Origin: Salaquimonas sp.
GTDB lineage: Bacteria > Pseudomonadota > Alphaproteobacteria > Rhizobiales > Rhizobiaceae
Length of the DNA stretch: 64,000 bases
Assembly: GCA_028289365.1 (NCBI GenBank)
Contig: JANQQM010000033.1
Coordinates: forward strand, 92,398 to 156,397
Reading direction: 5' to 3'
Below the pieces are notes generated by a model. It was not told the DNA's origin. It was given only the letters and a program-made list of their open reading frames with translations, and ran no database searches. A program made the translations under genes and the position numbers. Below are positions 26,872-36,318 of this stretch, piece after piece. The stretch's first letter is position 1. Every line of letters begins with the position of its first letter.

Positions 26872-27168
26872 ATGTCCAGGCGTTGTGAATTAACCGGTAA
26901 AGCGGTTCTGTCAGGCAATAATGTTAGCCATGCGAACAATAAAACTCGTCGCCGGTTTTTACCAAATCTGGTGAATGTCACGCTGATGAGCGAAGCCATG
27001 AACCAGCGGGTACGCATGCGGATTAGCGCTAATGCTCTGCGCTCCGTCGAACATCGCGGTGGCCTGGATGCGTTCCTGGCGAAAGCCCCAAATAGTGATT
27101 TGTCACCGCGCGCGCGCTTGTTGAAGAAGCAGATCGAGAAGAAGCAGGCCGAAGCTTCTACTGCCTGA
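26872..27168 (+). CDS. rpmB: 50S ribosomal protein L28
   Basis: The protein has 98 residues. The N-terminus [32 protein letters not shown] is the L28 signature (CELTGK, SHxNxKT+R). It is a component of the large ribosomal subunit. AAGGAAGA precedes the ATG at 26872 at good spacing; a longer frame begins at 26806 but lacks family support. The next gene, yhhQ, follows after 109 bases that contain a candidate riboswitch. Confidence 0.97.
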   Translation: MSRRCELTGKAVLSGNNVSHANNKTRRRFLPNLVNVTLMSEAMNQRVRMRISANALRSVEHRGGLDAFLAKAPNSDLSPRARLLKKQIEKKQAEASTA

Positions 27169-27251
27169 CAAACTGCGGCCGATATTAGGATTTCAATAGA
27201 ACGCGGTCTCCCGGGATCAAGCGACTTCCCAGGTGACCGAATGAATTGCGG

Positions 27252-27281
27252 CTGGTGCCATCACCCAGGATAAAAAAATGG
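27252..27281 (+). promoter_or_regulatory. candidate preQ1-I-type riboswitch controlling yhhQ translation
   Basis: A 30-base H-type pseudoknot can be drawn. P1 is CTGG (27252-27255) with CCAG (27265-27268). P2 is CCAT (27258-27261) with ATGG (27278-27281), which contains the start codon. The link between them is A-rich (27269-27277). The first loop base is T and the base just before the P1 3' strand is C, as in known preQ1-I aptamers (U6 and C15 in the Thermoanaerobacter RNA). The Shine-Dalgarno AGGA at 27267-27270 is partly inside P1. The downstream gene is a queuosine-precursor transporter, the expected target. P1 is only 4 bp, so this is a strong candidate rather than a certainty. Confidence 0.55.
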
Positions 27282-27895
27282 AATCGTTGAAAAAGACAAT
27301 GCCGTTTATCGTGGCCATGGCAGTCGTTGTCGTTGCCTCGAACATTCTCGTTACCTATCCCTTCAACTATTTCGGGCTAGGGAATCTGCTGACCTGGGGT
27401 GCGTTTACCTATCCAATCGCGTTTCTAGTCAATGATCTGACAAATAGGCGTTTTGGCCTGAAGAGTGCCCGCCTTGTCGTCTATGCCGGATTTTTTCTGG
27501 CGGTCATTCTCTCGATAATGCTTGCGTCACCACGGATCGCAATCGCTTCGGGAACAGCGTTCCTGTGCGCACAATTGTTTGACGCAACAATATTCGACCG
27601 GCTACGTGCATTGAGCTGGTGGAAGGCGCCATTCATTTCTACAGTTGCCGGATCGGCACTTGATACGGTGCTGTTTTTCTCGCTCGCATTTTCCGCACAA
27701 TTTGCGGTACTGGACACGATCACCGGTGCCGAAGATGGTTCTCTTGCCTTCCCGGTGGCATTCATGGGCACCGAAGTTCCGTTGTGGATGTCACTGGCAT
27801 TTGGCGATTTCTGGGTGAAGATCGCCACTGGCGTAGCAATGTTGCTGCCATATGGAATTTTGATGAACAGGTTGCGTCCGGCCCGCGCCGTCTAG
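27278..27895 (+). CDS. yhhQ: queuosine precursor transporter, YhhQ/VUT family
   Basis: The protein has 205 residues and six hydrophobic segments. VUT-family motifs include TYPIAFLVNDLTNRRFG near residue 48 and a conserved GSALDTVLFFSLAF near residue 128. It imports preQ0/preQ1 for queuosine synthesis across the inner membrane. The ATG at 27278 is itself part of the pseudoknot described upstream, with AGGA 7 bases before it. It converges on the esterase-like gene, with the two stop codons adjacent. Confidence 0.9.
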   Translation: MESLKKTMPFIVAMAVVVVASNILVTYPFNYFGLGNLLTWGAFTYPIAFLVNDLTNRRFGLKSARLVVYAGFFLAVILSIMLASPRIAIASGTAFLCAQLFDATIFDRLRALSWWKAPFISTVAGSALDTVLFFSLAFSAQFAVLDTITGAEDGSLAFPVAFMGTEVPLWMSLAFGDFWVKIATGVAMLLPYGILMNRLRPARAV

Positions 27896-27896
27896 T

Positions 27897-28991
27897 TCAT
27901 GGCAAGTATTGGAATTCCAGGATAAGCGTGTTTTGCAGCACCGAAAAATTGTCGTCTGATACCAATGTCAGGAACGTATCGGCGTTCTCGTCGATGGTAA
28001 TGTCGAGTGACTCAAAATTATCGATTCTGAAATTCGTGTCTGCCTCAAGAATGATATCGCCGTAGAGAACGGCACCGGGCATGATCGTTTCTCCGGGAAT
28101 TTGGCGCAGCCGGATTTCGGTTCCGCTAAATGCGCTGTGAAACCGTTCCAGGATAATCAGATCACCATTTGGAAGAAAGTCAGCGTCTGTAATCCCAAAT
28201 TCACTGATCCGGGCAATAGACAATTCGGCAATATCATCACCAGATAGCAAGAATGCACGGTGATTTCCCTCTGAACTCAGGCTTTCTTCCGTTATTGCAA
28301 TAAATTCGAAATCCTTCCGGTTGGGTGGTGACCGGGCCAGTGCTTCCAGCCCCTTATTGTTGGCCAAACGTAGTAATCTTACCTTTGGGAACACTGAATC
28401 CGGGTCGCCGGAAATTCTCCCATTGGCCAGAATGTATGAATTAATCCGGTTATTGTTTTCAAAAGCCACATAAGCGCTATCTCCCGCCAGTTCGAGGGCT
28501 TCGGCGTCTGAATCCCGTTTCCTGGTAAACAGGTTGCCATCCGGGTCAGGCAGCAAAGCAATATCGGCGAGAAGCACATCATCAAGGGCCCCGGCAACAT
28601 CACGTTTGAAAGCACCGTTGATGGTATATCCCTTATCGGTCACTGCAATGAAATTGGATCGGTCCGGGAAGAACCGAAACCCTGAAATTCCACCAAACTG
28701 GCGATTGTCCGATGTCAGTTCCAGGCCGCCGATGAATTTCAGGCGGCCATAATCATCTTTGGGTTCGCCCAGCTTGAAATTCAGGATTTTGGCTGCAGTG
28801 ATTCCGATCGGAACCGGATCCTTGGCCAGCGCTATAGAGAATGAGACCAGCAACAATGCAAACACTACTGCGCCTTTGGCGAAGTTTACGCTTACGACAT
28901 TTTCAAGTCGTGTCTGCAATTTTGCTATCTCAACCTGTTTTGGCCAATCTACGTTTTCCCGCCGCTTGTTTTTTCTCCTGAGAAACTTCAT
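27897..28991 (-). CDS. esterase-like activity of phytase family protein, exported
   Basis: The protein has about 364 residues. A hydrophobic signal segment ([19 protein letters not shown]) lies unusually far in, at residues 38-56, followed by the domain of the phytase-like esterase family ([22 protein letters not shown]). The ATG at 28991 makes a 62-base same-strand overlap with the end of cobT. A shorter start nearer the signal peptide, such as the TTG at 28919, is possible and would remove most of the overlap. The substrate is unknown; it should be periplasmic. Confidence 0.75.
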   Translation of the reverse strand: MKFLRRKNKRRENVDWPKQVEIAKLQTRLENVVSVNFAKGAVVFALLLVSFSIALAKDPVPIGITAAKILNFKLGEPKDDYGRLKFIGGLELTSDNRQFGGISGFRFFPDRSNFIAVTDKGYTINGAFKRDVAGALDDVLLADIALLPDPDGNLFTRKRDSDAEALELAGDSAYVAFENNNRINSYILANGRISGDPDSVFPKVRLLRLANNKGLEALARSPPNRKDFEFIAITEESLSSEGNHRAFLLSGDDIAELSIARISEFGITDADFLPNGDLIILERFHSAFSGTEIRLRQIPGETIMPGAVLYGDIILEADTNFRIDNFESLDITIDENADTFLTLVSDDNFSVLQNTLILEFQYLP

Positions 28992-30846
28992 CGAACAGAG
29001 ATGCCAGTTGCTCAGTCATTGCACCCGCCAGCTCTTCGGCATCGACGATGGTGACCGCCCGGTCATAATACCGCGTTACATCATGTCCGATCCCGATTGC
29101 GAGCAATTCCACCGGTGAATAGGTTTCAATATCCGAGATGACATGACGCAGATGCCGTTCCAAATAATTCCCCGGATTAACCGATAGTGTCGAATCGTCA
29201 ACGGGTGCACCATCAGATATCATCATTAAAATTCGGCGATGTTCTGACCGTGCCATCAGGCGTGAATGTGCCCATAACAGCGCCTCGCCGTCTATGTTTT
29301 CCTTCAGCAGGCCTTCTCGCATCATCAGACCAAGGTTACGCCGTGACCGGCGCCAGGGTGCGTCCGCGCTCTTGTAGATGATGTGCCGCAGGTCGTTCAG
29401 CCGGCCGGGGGAGGGTGGTTTGTTGGCTCGCAACCATTTTTCCCTTGCCTGACCACCCTTCCATGCTCGTGTGGTAAAGCCGAGAATTTCGACCTTTACG
29501 CCGCACCGTTCCAGCGTTCGTGCCAATATGTCGGCACAGGTTGCAGCCACGGTAATCGGCCTGCCCCGCATGGAACCAGAGTTATCCAGCAGCAGCGTGA
29601 CAACGGTATCACGGAACACGGTGTCTCGTTCCATTTTGAACGAAAGCGGCGTTGTTGGATCGATTATGATCCGTGACAGCCGTGCAGTATCCAGATAGCC
29701 CTCTTCGAGGTCGAAATCCCAGGATCTGTTCTGCTTTGCCATCAGGCGGCGCTGCAGGCGGTTTGCCAGTCTGCCTACCACGCCCTGCAAGTGAGCCAGC
29801 TGTTTGTCGAGAAAGCTGCGAAGCCTTTCCAGTTCGGTTTCATCACAAAGCTCTTCGGCAAGGACCACCTCGTCGAATTCAGTGGAGAAGACCTTGTAGT
29901 CGCTTTCGGGCGGTAATTGAGAAAATGGCAGTTCCGGTCGATAGGCTTCACCGGGTTGTTCGGTGTCATTCTCATCATCTTCCAGAAATTCATCGCCATC
30001 GACTTCGGTGGCTTCAGATTCGCCCTGCTGCTGATCATCGGAATCGGATTCTGCGTCTTCAGGCTGACTCTCATCCTGGCCGGTAGACTCTTCGTTCTGT
30101 CTCTGAGAATCCTCAGTTTCTCCGTCCGTGTCTGAATCATTGTCATCTTCAGAATCATCAGGTTCGGAATCTCCGAGTTCGTCGCCCATGTCGAGGGCTC
30201 GGATCAATTCTCGGACGGCATGTGCAAATGCGGCCTGGTCTTCCAGATCCGCATCCAGCGCATCGATATTCTTGCCGGCTTTCTGTTCGATGAATTCTCG
30301 CCACAGATTGACGATGTTCTGGGCACTTTCGGGTGGCTCCCGACCCGTCAATTTTTCGCGTACCACCATGGCAACTGCGTCTTCCAGGGGCACATCGGCA
30401 CGGTCGACTGCGGACGGAAAATTGGTTTTTGAATATTTGTCCTCATGCATGACTGCCAGATTGTCGGACACGCCCGGCATTTGCAGCGAACCAATTGCCT
30501 CGATACGGGCTTGCTCCACTGCATCATAAACTGCTCTGGCATTATCACCGGTCGGCGAAAGCCTGGCATGCACCTGGGTATCGTGGCATGCCTTGCGTAG
30601 CGCCATTGCGTCGCCGGTTCCCCGCAAGACCGACAATTGCTGTCTCGACATCTTACGGCCGGGCTCGGGCAGGCGGACTTCCTCGCCGACCATTGCCGGC
30701 TTGTCGGTCGTATAGCTTATCTGCAGTTGCGAGTCGCCAGAAATTGCGCGCACGCAATTGGCTACCGCCTGTTTTAGCGGCTCAAAATCAGGAACACCGA
30801 CTGACCGGTTCCTGCTGTTGCTTCCTGCTCCGCTGCCTGTTGCCAT
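28930..30846 (-). CDS. cobT: aerobic cobaltochelatase subunit CobT
   Basis: The protein has 638 residues. The N-terminal region has the CobT family sequence, an Asp/Glu/Ser-rich acidic linker spans roughly residues 205-305, and the C-terminal von Willebrand A domain carries the MIDAS motif DNSGSM near residue 425. With CobS it forms the AAA+ motor that, with CobN, inserts cobalt into hydrogenobyrinate diamide in aerobic cobalamin synthesis. cobS lies immediately upstream on the same strand; cobN is not in the window. Confidence 0.95.
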   Translation of the reverse strand: MATGSGAGSNSRNRSVGVPDFEPLKQAVANCVRAISGDSQLQISYTTDKPAMVGEEVRLPEPGRKMSRQQLSVLRGTGDAMALRKACHDTQVHARLSPTGDNARAVYDAVEQARIEAIGSLQMPGVSDNLAVMHEDKYSKTNFPSAVDRADVPLEDAVAMVVREKLTGREPPESAQNIVNLWREFIEQKAGKNIDALDADLEDQAAFAHAVRELIRALDMGDELGDSEPDDSEDDNDSDTDGETEDSQRQNEESTGQDESQPEDAESDSDDQQQGESEATEVDGDEFLEDDENDTEQPGEAYRPELPFSQLPPESDYKVFSTEFDEVVLAEELCDETELERLRSFLDKQLAHLQGVVGRLANRLQRRLMAKQNRSWDFDLEEGYLDTARLSRIIIDPTTPLSFKMERDTVFRDTVVTLLLDNSGSMRGRPITVAATCADILARTLERCGVKVEILGFTTRAWKGGQAREKWLRANKPPSPGRLNDLRHIIYKSADAPWRRSRRNLGLMMREGLLKENIDGEALLWAHSRLMARSEHRRILMMISDGAPVDDSTLSVNPGNYLERHLRHVISDIETYSPVELLAIGIGHDVTRYYDRAVTIVDAEELAGAMTEQLASLFDEVSQEKKQAAGKRRLAKTG

Positions 30847-30878
30847 TGATACAATTCTTCATGCTTGTTTGTCCGGCA

Positions 30879-31847
30879 TCACGCCAAAACCAGATTGGCA
30901 GTCGATTCTGCGATCTCCTCACCAAATGCACGCTGATAGAATTCGGCCACGGTAATTCGTTCCAACTCATCGCACTTGTTGAGGAACGTCACCTGAAAGG
31001 CAAAACCCAAATCACCGAAAATTTCGGTGTTTTCCGCCCAGGTAATCACCGTACGAGGGCTCATCACGGTGGAAAGATCGCCTGCCATGAATGCGTTACG
31101 CGTCAGATCGGCAACCCGGACCATTTTTGAAATCTGATCCCTGCCCTTTTCCGTGTCAAAAGACTTAACCTTGGCCAGGACGATGTCTACCTCATTGTCA
31201 TGTGGCAGGTAGTTCAGTGTTACCACCATTGACCAGCGGTCCATCTGGGCTTGGTTGATTTGCTGTGTGCCGTGATAGAGCCCCGTCGTATCGCCAAGAC
31301 CGATGGTGTTTGCGGTGGCGAACAGTCTGAAGGCCGGATGGGGACGGATAACCCGGCTTTGATCCATCAATGTCAGCCTGCCTGAAGATTCCAGGACACG
31401 CTGAATGACAAACATGACATCGGGTCTACCCGCATCATATTCATCAAAAACCAGAGCGATGTTGTTCTGATAGGCCCAGGGCAGGATGCCGTCCTTGAAT
31501 TCGGTTATCTGCATACCGTCCTTGAGTACGATGGCATCTTTGCCGACCAGGTCGATACGGCTTACATGGCTGTCGAGGTTGATGCGCACGCACGGCCATT
31601 TCAGACGCGCTGCAACCTGCTCGATATGCGTCGATTTTCCGGTTCCGTGATAGCCGGACACCAGGACCCGGCGGTTATGGGAGAATCCCGCCAGAATTGC
31701 CAGTGTCGTTTCGCGGTCAAACAGGTAATCGGGATCAAAATCCGGAACGTGTTCGCTGAGATTTGAAAATGCCGGAACCATCAGATCCGAATCGATATTG
31801 AATTCTTTCCGGACCGAAACTTCGGTATCCGGCATGCCCTCTGTCAT
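30879..31847 (-). CDS. cobS: aerobic cobaltochelatase subunit CobS
   Basis: The protein has 322 residues, an AAA+ ATPase. Walker A is GYHGTGKST near residue 67, Walker B is [10 protein letters not shown], and the sensor region is [11 protein letters not shown]. It is the ATPase partner of CobT in the cobalt-inserting complex. The ATG at 31847 has GGAGG 8 bases upstream; an in-frame TTG at 31853 is less likely. It is followed by cobT after 32 bases and preceded by a J-domain gene on the same strand. Confidence 0.95.
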   Translation of the reverse strand: MTEGMPDTEVSVRKEFNIDSDLMVPAFSNLSEHVPDFDPDYLFDRETTLAILAGFSHNRRVLVSGYHGTGKSTHIEQVAARLKWPCVRINLDSHVSRIDLVGKDAIVLKDGMQITEFKDGILPWAYQNNIALVFDEYDAGRPDVMFVIQRVLESSGRLTLMDQSRVIRPHPAFRLFATANTIGLGDTTGLYHGTQQINQAQMDRWSMVVTLNYLPHDNEVDIVLAKVKSFDTEKGRDQISKMVRVADLTRNAFMAGDLSTVMSPRTVITWAENTEIFGDLGFAFQVTFLNKCDELERITVAEFYQRAFGEEIAESTANLVLA

Positions 31848-31902
31848 CCCCAAATCCTCCGGTGATGTTGTGGGTGGCTGGTTTCTTTAGCATCTGATTG
31901 GA

Positions 31903-32511
31903 TTAACAGAAACCAGCTTGTCTCAGATATTTGTAGGCCTGAATAATTTGACGCAGCTTTTCTTCGGAGCTGCGATCTCCGCCATTTGCATCAGGATGGT
32001 GGCGTTTGACAAGTTCTTTATAGCGCGTCTTGATATCGTCCGCATTTGCTGTGGGCGGCAAACCAAGCTGATCCAGGGACTTTTTTTCGAGTGTCCGCAA
32101 TTTCCTGACGCGCTGTGTTCCGCCAGTACGTGCGCCGCCGGGACCAAGCCGAGCCCTGATCCTGGCAGCTGTCGGATCCTTGGGGCCGGGCTCATTGACA
32201 TAACCATCAGCGCCTGACTTGTTTACACCCATTGTCCATGTAGGTCGGTGTCCGGTCAGGGAATCCTTATGATATTTCGCGATTGAATCGTCATCGAGAC
32301 CGGAAAAGTAATTATATGTCTTGTTGTACTCGCGTACGTGATCAATGCAGAAATTGAGATATTGTCCTTCACGATCGCGTCCCATCGGTGCGCGATGGGT
32401 GGCCGGTTTGTCGCAACCGTCCCACTGACAGACACCGGTAACAGTCTCCGTCTTCTTTTTTTTACCTTTATCTATTCGAATCTTGTCGAAGTATTTTGAT
32501 TTGAAGTCCAT
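31903..32511 (-). CDS. J-domain protein with N-terminal Cys/His module
   Basis: The protein has 202 residues. The C-terminal J domain (LDQLGLPPTANADDIKTRYKELVKRHHPDANGG) contains the HPD tripeptide that stimulates Hsp70 ATPase. The N-terminal part has C28-x4-C33, a nearby His39, and C55-x2-H58, a likely zinc site. It has no G/F or central DnaJ domain, so it is a class III J protein. The position just upstream of cobS-cobT recurs in alphaproteobacteria and suggests a role in chaperoning the chelatase; this is inference. Confidence 0.88.
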   Translation of the reverse strand: MDFKSKYFDKIRIDKGKKKKTETVTGVCQWDGCDKPATHRAPMGRDREGQYLNFCIDHVREYNKTYNYFSGLDDDSIAKYHKDSLTGHRPTWTMGVNKSGADGYVNEPGPKDPTAARIRARLGPGGARTGGTQRVRKLRTLEKKSLDQLGLPPTANADDIKTRYKELVKRHHPDANGGDRSSEEKLRQIIQAYKYLRQAGFC

Positions 32512-32676
32512 GGGCCAATTATGATGCTAGATCGCGATAGGAACAAGAATTGACTTTTGGGTGAATGCTCCCCAAAAGGATCGATTGATTTGTTTCTGGA
32601 TTTTGAAGTACCCGAAAGCACATAATGATGGCTACAAATGGGTACAACCAGTCGACAAGATTTTGATGGAGCCAAG

Positions 32677-32955
32677 ATGGGTTTTTCAACAAGTTTGCAT
32701 GAGAAACTGGAAACTGCCTTGAAGCCGCAGAAATTGGAAATCATCAATGAGAGCCATTTACATGCCGGCCATCAGGAAAGTTTTGACGGCACCGGCGAGA
32801 CCCATTTGCGGGTAAGGGTCGTGTCGAGCATTTTTGAAAAAATGAGCCGGCTTGAGCGGCATCGCACCATCAATTCGCTTGCTGCAGACGAGATCGAGGC
32901 CGGACTGCACGCACTGGCGATAGAAGCATTGACACCTGAAGAACACGCCAAATAG
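32677..32955 (+). CDS. bolA: BolA family protein
   Basis: The protein has 92 residues. The BolA fold is marked by LEIINESHLHAGH and the conserved ETHLRVRVVSSIF, followed by the helix MSRLERHRTINSLAADEI. It acts with monothiol glutaredoxins in iron-sulfur handling. TGGAG just upstream supports the ATG at 32677; a longer frame begins at 32638. It is divergent from the J-domain gene and converges on the CNNM/CorC gene. Confidence 0.93.
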   Translation: MGFSTSLHEKLETALKPQKLEIINESHLHAGHQESFDGTGETHLRVRVVSSIFEKMSRLERHRTINSLAADEIEAGLHALAIEALTPEEHAK

Positions 32956-32979
32956 CCAACTGACGTGAAGCCGGTTCCA

Positions 32980-34233
32980 TTACCGAACCCGCAATTTGGT
33001 AAGCCGGTTTTTTTCGCGGCTTATTACGACAAATCGCTTGCCATAGAATGTGAATGCCTGCTTTTCGTCCGGGATTGTCTGTGCCTCATGAATGACAAGG
33101 CCGGCTATAGTGGTTGCCTCTTCATCGGGTAGATCCCAATCCATTGCCCGGTTCAGATCTCGAATGGGTACTGCGCCATCGACAATGACAGATCCGTCAC
33201 CCTGAATCTGCACGCCGCTGACTTCAACATCATGCTCATCAGCGATTTCGCCAACAATCTCCTCGAGAATATCCTCCAGTGTAACCAGACCCTGGACTTC
33301 TCCATATTCATCGACGACAAGTGCGATATGCTCCTTGCGTCTCAGAAACGCATTCAACTGATCTTTCAGTGAGGTAGTCTCCGGAATGAACCAAGGTTTG
33401 GCCGCTAGTTTCATCAGATCGAACTTCGACGAATCTTCGTGGTTGCCGATAAAGCGAAGTACGTCCTTGGCGTGAATCATTCCGACAATATTCTCGGCCT
33501 CATTCTTCCACACTGGCATGCGGGTATACGGGCTTTCCAATATTTGCCGGATGGCCTCGGGCGCCGGATCATCGCAATTGATTGACAGCATCTTCGTGCG
33601 GTGGATCATGATGTCGGAGACTTCCAGCTCGTGCAAATCCAGAATACCGCCAAGACGGTAGCGGTCATCCTTGATGACCGATCCATCCCGGGCGAGGACC
33701 TCCACCGCGCCTCGAATCTCCTCATGGGCAGACAAGAGCGGAAGGGTTCGATCCAGATGGACACCGAATACTCTCAGTATGCCCCGTACAAGAAAAGTTG
33801 TGACTGCCGTAAACGGTGCAAAGATGTAAACAATGAACCGCACCACCGGTGCGACGGTAACCGCAAATCGATCTGCATTTGCGATTGCCCAGGATTTGGG
33901 CATGACTTCTGCAAAAATGACCACAATTACGGTCATGACGATAGTGGCAATTGCGACACCGGAGACGCCGAAGAGCTGGATAAACAGGCTGGTTGCCAGG
34001 GCTGACGCAAAAATGTTGACCAGATTATTGCCAATCAACAGCGCTCCGATGAGCGTGTCGCGTTTTTCGATCAGCGAATTGACGATGCCCGCTCGATGAT
34101 CGCCGTTTTTTTCAAGGCTGTGCATTCTGGCCCTGGAGACAGCGGTCAAGGCGGTCTCCGAACCGGAAAAGAAACCGGAAAAGACGATCAAAACCAAGAT
34201 GATCCCCAGCATTATCCAAAGATCGGTAGTCAT
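32980..34233 (-). CDS. CNNM-domain/CBS-pair/CorC_HlyC protein (hemolysin family, Mg/Co efflux type)
   Basis: The protein has 417 residues. The N-terminal CNNM (DUF21) domain has three to four membrane segments and the motif FSGSETALTAVSRARM near residue 23. Then come two CBS domains (RMPVWKNEAENIVGMIHAKDVLRF and IALVVDEYGEVQGLVTLEDILEEIVGEI) and a C-terminal transporter-associated domain. It probably exports Mg2+ or controls cation balance at the inner membrane; the hemolysin name is historical. Its ATG overlaps the aroB stop (ATGA). Confidence 0.9.
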   Translation of the reverse strand: MTTDLWIMLGIILVLIVFSGFFSGSETALTAVSRARMHSLEKNGDHRAGIVNSLIEKRDTLIGALLIGNNLVNIFASALATSLFIQLFGVSGVAIATIVMTVIVVIFAEVMPKSWAIANADRFAVTVAPVVRFIVYIFAPFTAVTTFLVRGILRVFGVHLDRTLPLLSAHEEIRGAVEVLARDGSVIKDDRYRLGGILDLHELEVSDIMIHRTKMLSINCDDPAPEAIRQILESPYTRMPVWKNEAENIVGMIHAKDVLRFIGNHEDSSKFDLMKLAAKPWFIPETTSLKDQLNAFLRRKEHIALVVDEYGEVQGLVTLEDILEEIVGEIADEHDVEVSGVQIQGDGSVIVDGAVPIRDLNRAMDWDLPDEEATTIAGLVIHEAQTIPDEKQAFTFYGKRFVVISREKNRLTKLRVR

Positions 34234-35339
34234 GACGATAATTTATCTCCCAAGAAACTCTCGACGGCATCACTCGGCACATCATTTGCGATATATGACT
34301 GCCCAAGCCCTTTAGTAAGTATGAATGTCAGCTTTCCCTGGCTTACTTTCTTGTCCTGGGCAATGATTGCGCCCAATTGCTTTGCGCCGGGAAGATCTCC
34401 TTTAATATCAGACATCCGTGTTGGCAGTTTGCGGGCCAATAGGTGTGAACGTACCCTCTCGACACTGTCTGCATCGCATATATTCAGGCGGTTGGAAAAT
34501 TCGTGTGCCAACATAATGCCTATTGCGACAGCTTCCCCATGCACCAGACGACTGCTGTCATATTCCACCGCTGCTTCAAGGGCATGTCCGAAAGTGTGGC
34601 CCAGGTTCAGAAGCGCGCGTTTGCCTTGTTCGCGTTCGTCTTCGGCAACGATCCGGGCCTTTGATTCGCAACTTACGGCGATTGCGCGCGCAAGTGCCGG
34701 GCCGAAGTTGAAGATTTCATCTGCATTTTCATCGAGCCAATTGAAAAATTCCGGGTCGTCGATGAGGCCGTATTTGACGACCTCCGCGTAACCGGCGCGA
34801 AACTCGCGTTCTGGAAGGGTTCTCAAAAGATCCGTATCGGCCAGCACCAATATCGGCTGATGAAATGCCCCGATGAGATTCTTGCCGTGGCTGGTATTGA
34901 TCCCGGTTTTACCGCCAACGGAAGAATCAACCTGCGCCAGCAAGCTCGTCGGTATCTGAACGAAATCGATGCCCCGGCGGAATATGGCCGCCGCAAATCC
35001 CGCCAGGTCTCCGACAACGCCACCGCCAAGAGCGATCAGCAAATCGTTTCGCTCAAGCTTCAAGTCGAGCATTGAGTCAGTGACAGAAATCAGAGTAGGA
35101 AATGATTTCGAAGGCTCGCCTGCGTCGACACGTATAGTATCATGGGAAATTCCGGCTTGCGCTAGTGATTTGCGAAGTGTCTCGCCGTGCACGGCGTCAA
35201 CATTCTTGTCGCTGACAATAACCGCCCTGGCGCCGGGGCGCATATCGGCAATAATTTCACCCGTTGACGCCAAAAGACCGCTGCCGATGTGAATCGGATA
35301 GCTTCTTTCTGCCAATTCAACGTTGATTTGTAGTGTCAT
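34230..35339 (-). CDS. aroB: 3-dehydroquinate synthase
   Basis: The protein has 369 residues. NAD-binding GGGVVGDLAGFAAAIFRRGI lies near residue 100, preceded by DAGEPSKS; metal ligands are in EVVKYGLI and the LNLGHTFGHALEA block. It converts DAHP to 3-dehydroquinate, step two of the shikimate pathway. It overlaps aroK upstream and the CNNM/CorC gene downstream by four bases each, forming one tight operon. Confidence 0.96.
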   Translation of the reverse strand: MTLQINVELAERSYPIHIGSGLLASTGEIIADMRPGARAVIVSDKNVDAVHGETLRKSLAQAGISHDTIRVDAGEPSKSFPTLISVTDSMLDLKLERNDLLIALGGGVVGDLAGFAAAIFRRGIDFVQIPTSLLAQVDSSVGGKTGINTSHGKNLIGAFHQPILVLADTDLLRTLPEREFRAGYAEVVKYGLIDDPEFFNWLDENADEIFNFGPALARAIAVSCESKARIVAEDEREQGKRALLNLGHTFGHALEAAVEYDSSRLVHGEAVAIGIMLAHEFSNRLNICDADSVERVRSHLLARKLPTRMSDIKGDLPGAKQLGAIIAQDKKVSQGKLTFILTKGLGQSYIANDVPSDAVESFLGDKLSS

Positions 35340-35932
35340 TGCTCTACTCGACTGGCCAGTTGTTCGGCGTGCTGATCAAGCCACTTCTTCAGGCTGCGCA
35401 TTACCGCATTTGCGGTATCGTTCTTGGAATTGCGGGACGATTCCACATGAATATCAGCCAGGCTGTAAATTGGCGTTCGTGTCTCGAGCAATTCTTCCAT
35501 TCTGGCTCTAGGGTTTGCATCCTTGAGCAAAGGACGGCTATTTGGCCGGCGCAGAACACGGCTCATCAACAAGTCCAGATCGGCTTTCAGCCAAACCGAA
35601 ATTCCATTTTCCTTGATCAGCTGTCTCGTTTCATCGTTTATGAATGCGCCGCCTCCCAAGGACAATACGGCTGGTCCATCAGTCAGTAGACGTGAAACCA
35701 CACGGTTTTCACCTTTTCGAAAATATTCTTCACCAAACTGCTCGAAAATATCGGGTATCGACATTCCGGCTGCTGCAACGATTTCCTCATCCGCATCGTG
35801 ATAGGGTAGCTCAAGCGCTTGGGAGACGAGCCTGCCGATTGCAGATTTCCCGCAGCCCATCATCCCAACAAATACAATCGAATGGTTCTGAAGCCGAGGT
35901 ACAATTGACTGGTTCAGTTTGTTATTACCCAT
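35336..35932 (-). CDS. aroK: shikimate kinase
   Basis: The protein has 198 residues. Walker A GMMGCGKSAIGR lies near residue 24, followed by the shikimate-binding YHDADEEI with its Asp, GEEYFRKGE with its Arg, and LSLGGGAF. It phosphorylates shikimate to shikimate-3-phosphate. It is first in the aroK-aroB-CNNM operon and overlaps aroB by four bases. It is divergent from the small membrane protein and xerD. Confidence 0.96.
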   Translation of the reverse strand: MGNNKLNQSIVPRLQNHSIVFVGMMGCGKSAIGRLVSQALELPYHDADEEIVAAAGMSIPDIFEQFGEEYFRKGENRVVSRLLTDGPAVLSLGGGAFINDETRQLIKENGISVWLKADLDLLMSRVLRRPNSRPLLKDANPRARMEELLETRTPIYSLADIHVESSRNSKNDTANAVMRSLKKWLDQHAEQLASRVEQ

Positions 35933-36144
35933 AGTCCTGGCTTCGTCTCTCCATCAAAAAGCGGATGAAATGACATCTATCCACTTTGGAATTCCGTTCC
36001 ATACCATAGGAAGGTTTGCGTCAAGTCCCTGCGGGCAAGATGATATTCGGTAATTCCGGATAAACCGTAAATTGCCGACTTGCCATTTAGTGTCGGTTTT
36101 TTATAAAACAAAGCCAGGGGCTACGAACCCTGAAGGGAAACCAA

Positions 36145-36288
36145 ATGCCCAGTCTGATCCGGTTTATTGTTGTTTGCGGAATTCTCGCCGGACTGGTGTA
36201 TGGCGCGATGTTTGCGCTGGCGACTTTTGTCGAACCCAATCCGCGTGAGATGAGTTTGAGAATACCCGCGGCCAAGCTAAATCGTTGA
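36145..36288 (+). CDS. 47-residue single-span membrane protein upstream of xerD
   Basis: The ATG at 36145 is preceded by GAAGGGAAA and the frame ends in TGA at 36286-36288. The product begins MPSLIRFIVVCGILAGLVYG, one membrane helix, then ATFVEPNPREM and SLRIPAAKL. I have seen the pattern EPxPREM followed by xIPxxKL in small proteins beside xerD in other alphaproteobacteria, so the gene is probably real and conserved. Function is unknown. It lies 30 bases before the xerD start. Confidence 0.75.
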   Translation: MPSLIRFIVVCGILAGLVYGAMFALATFVEPNPREMSLRIPAAKLNR

Positions 36289-36318
36289 GTTTGCGCCGTT
36301 ATACCGGAATGACGCCTC

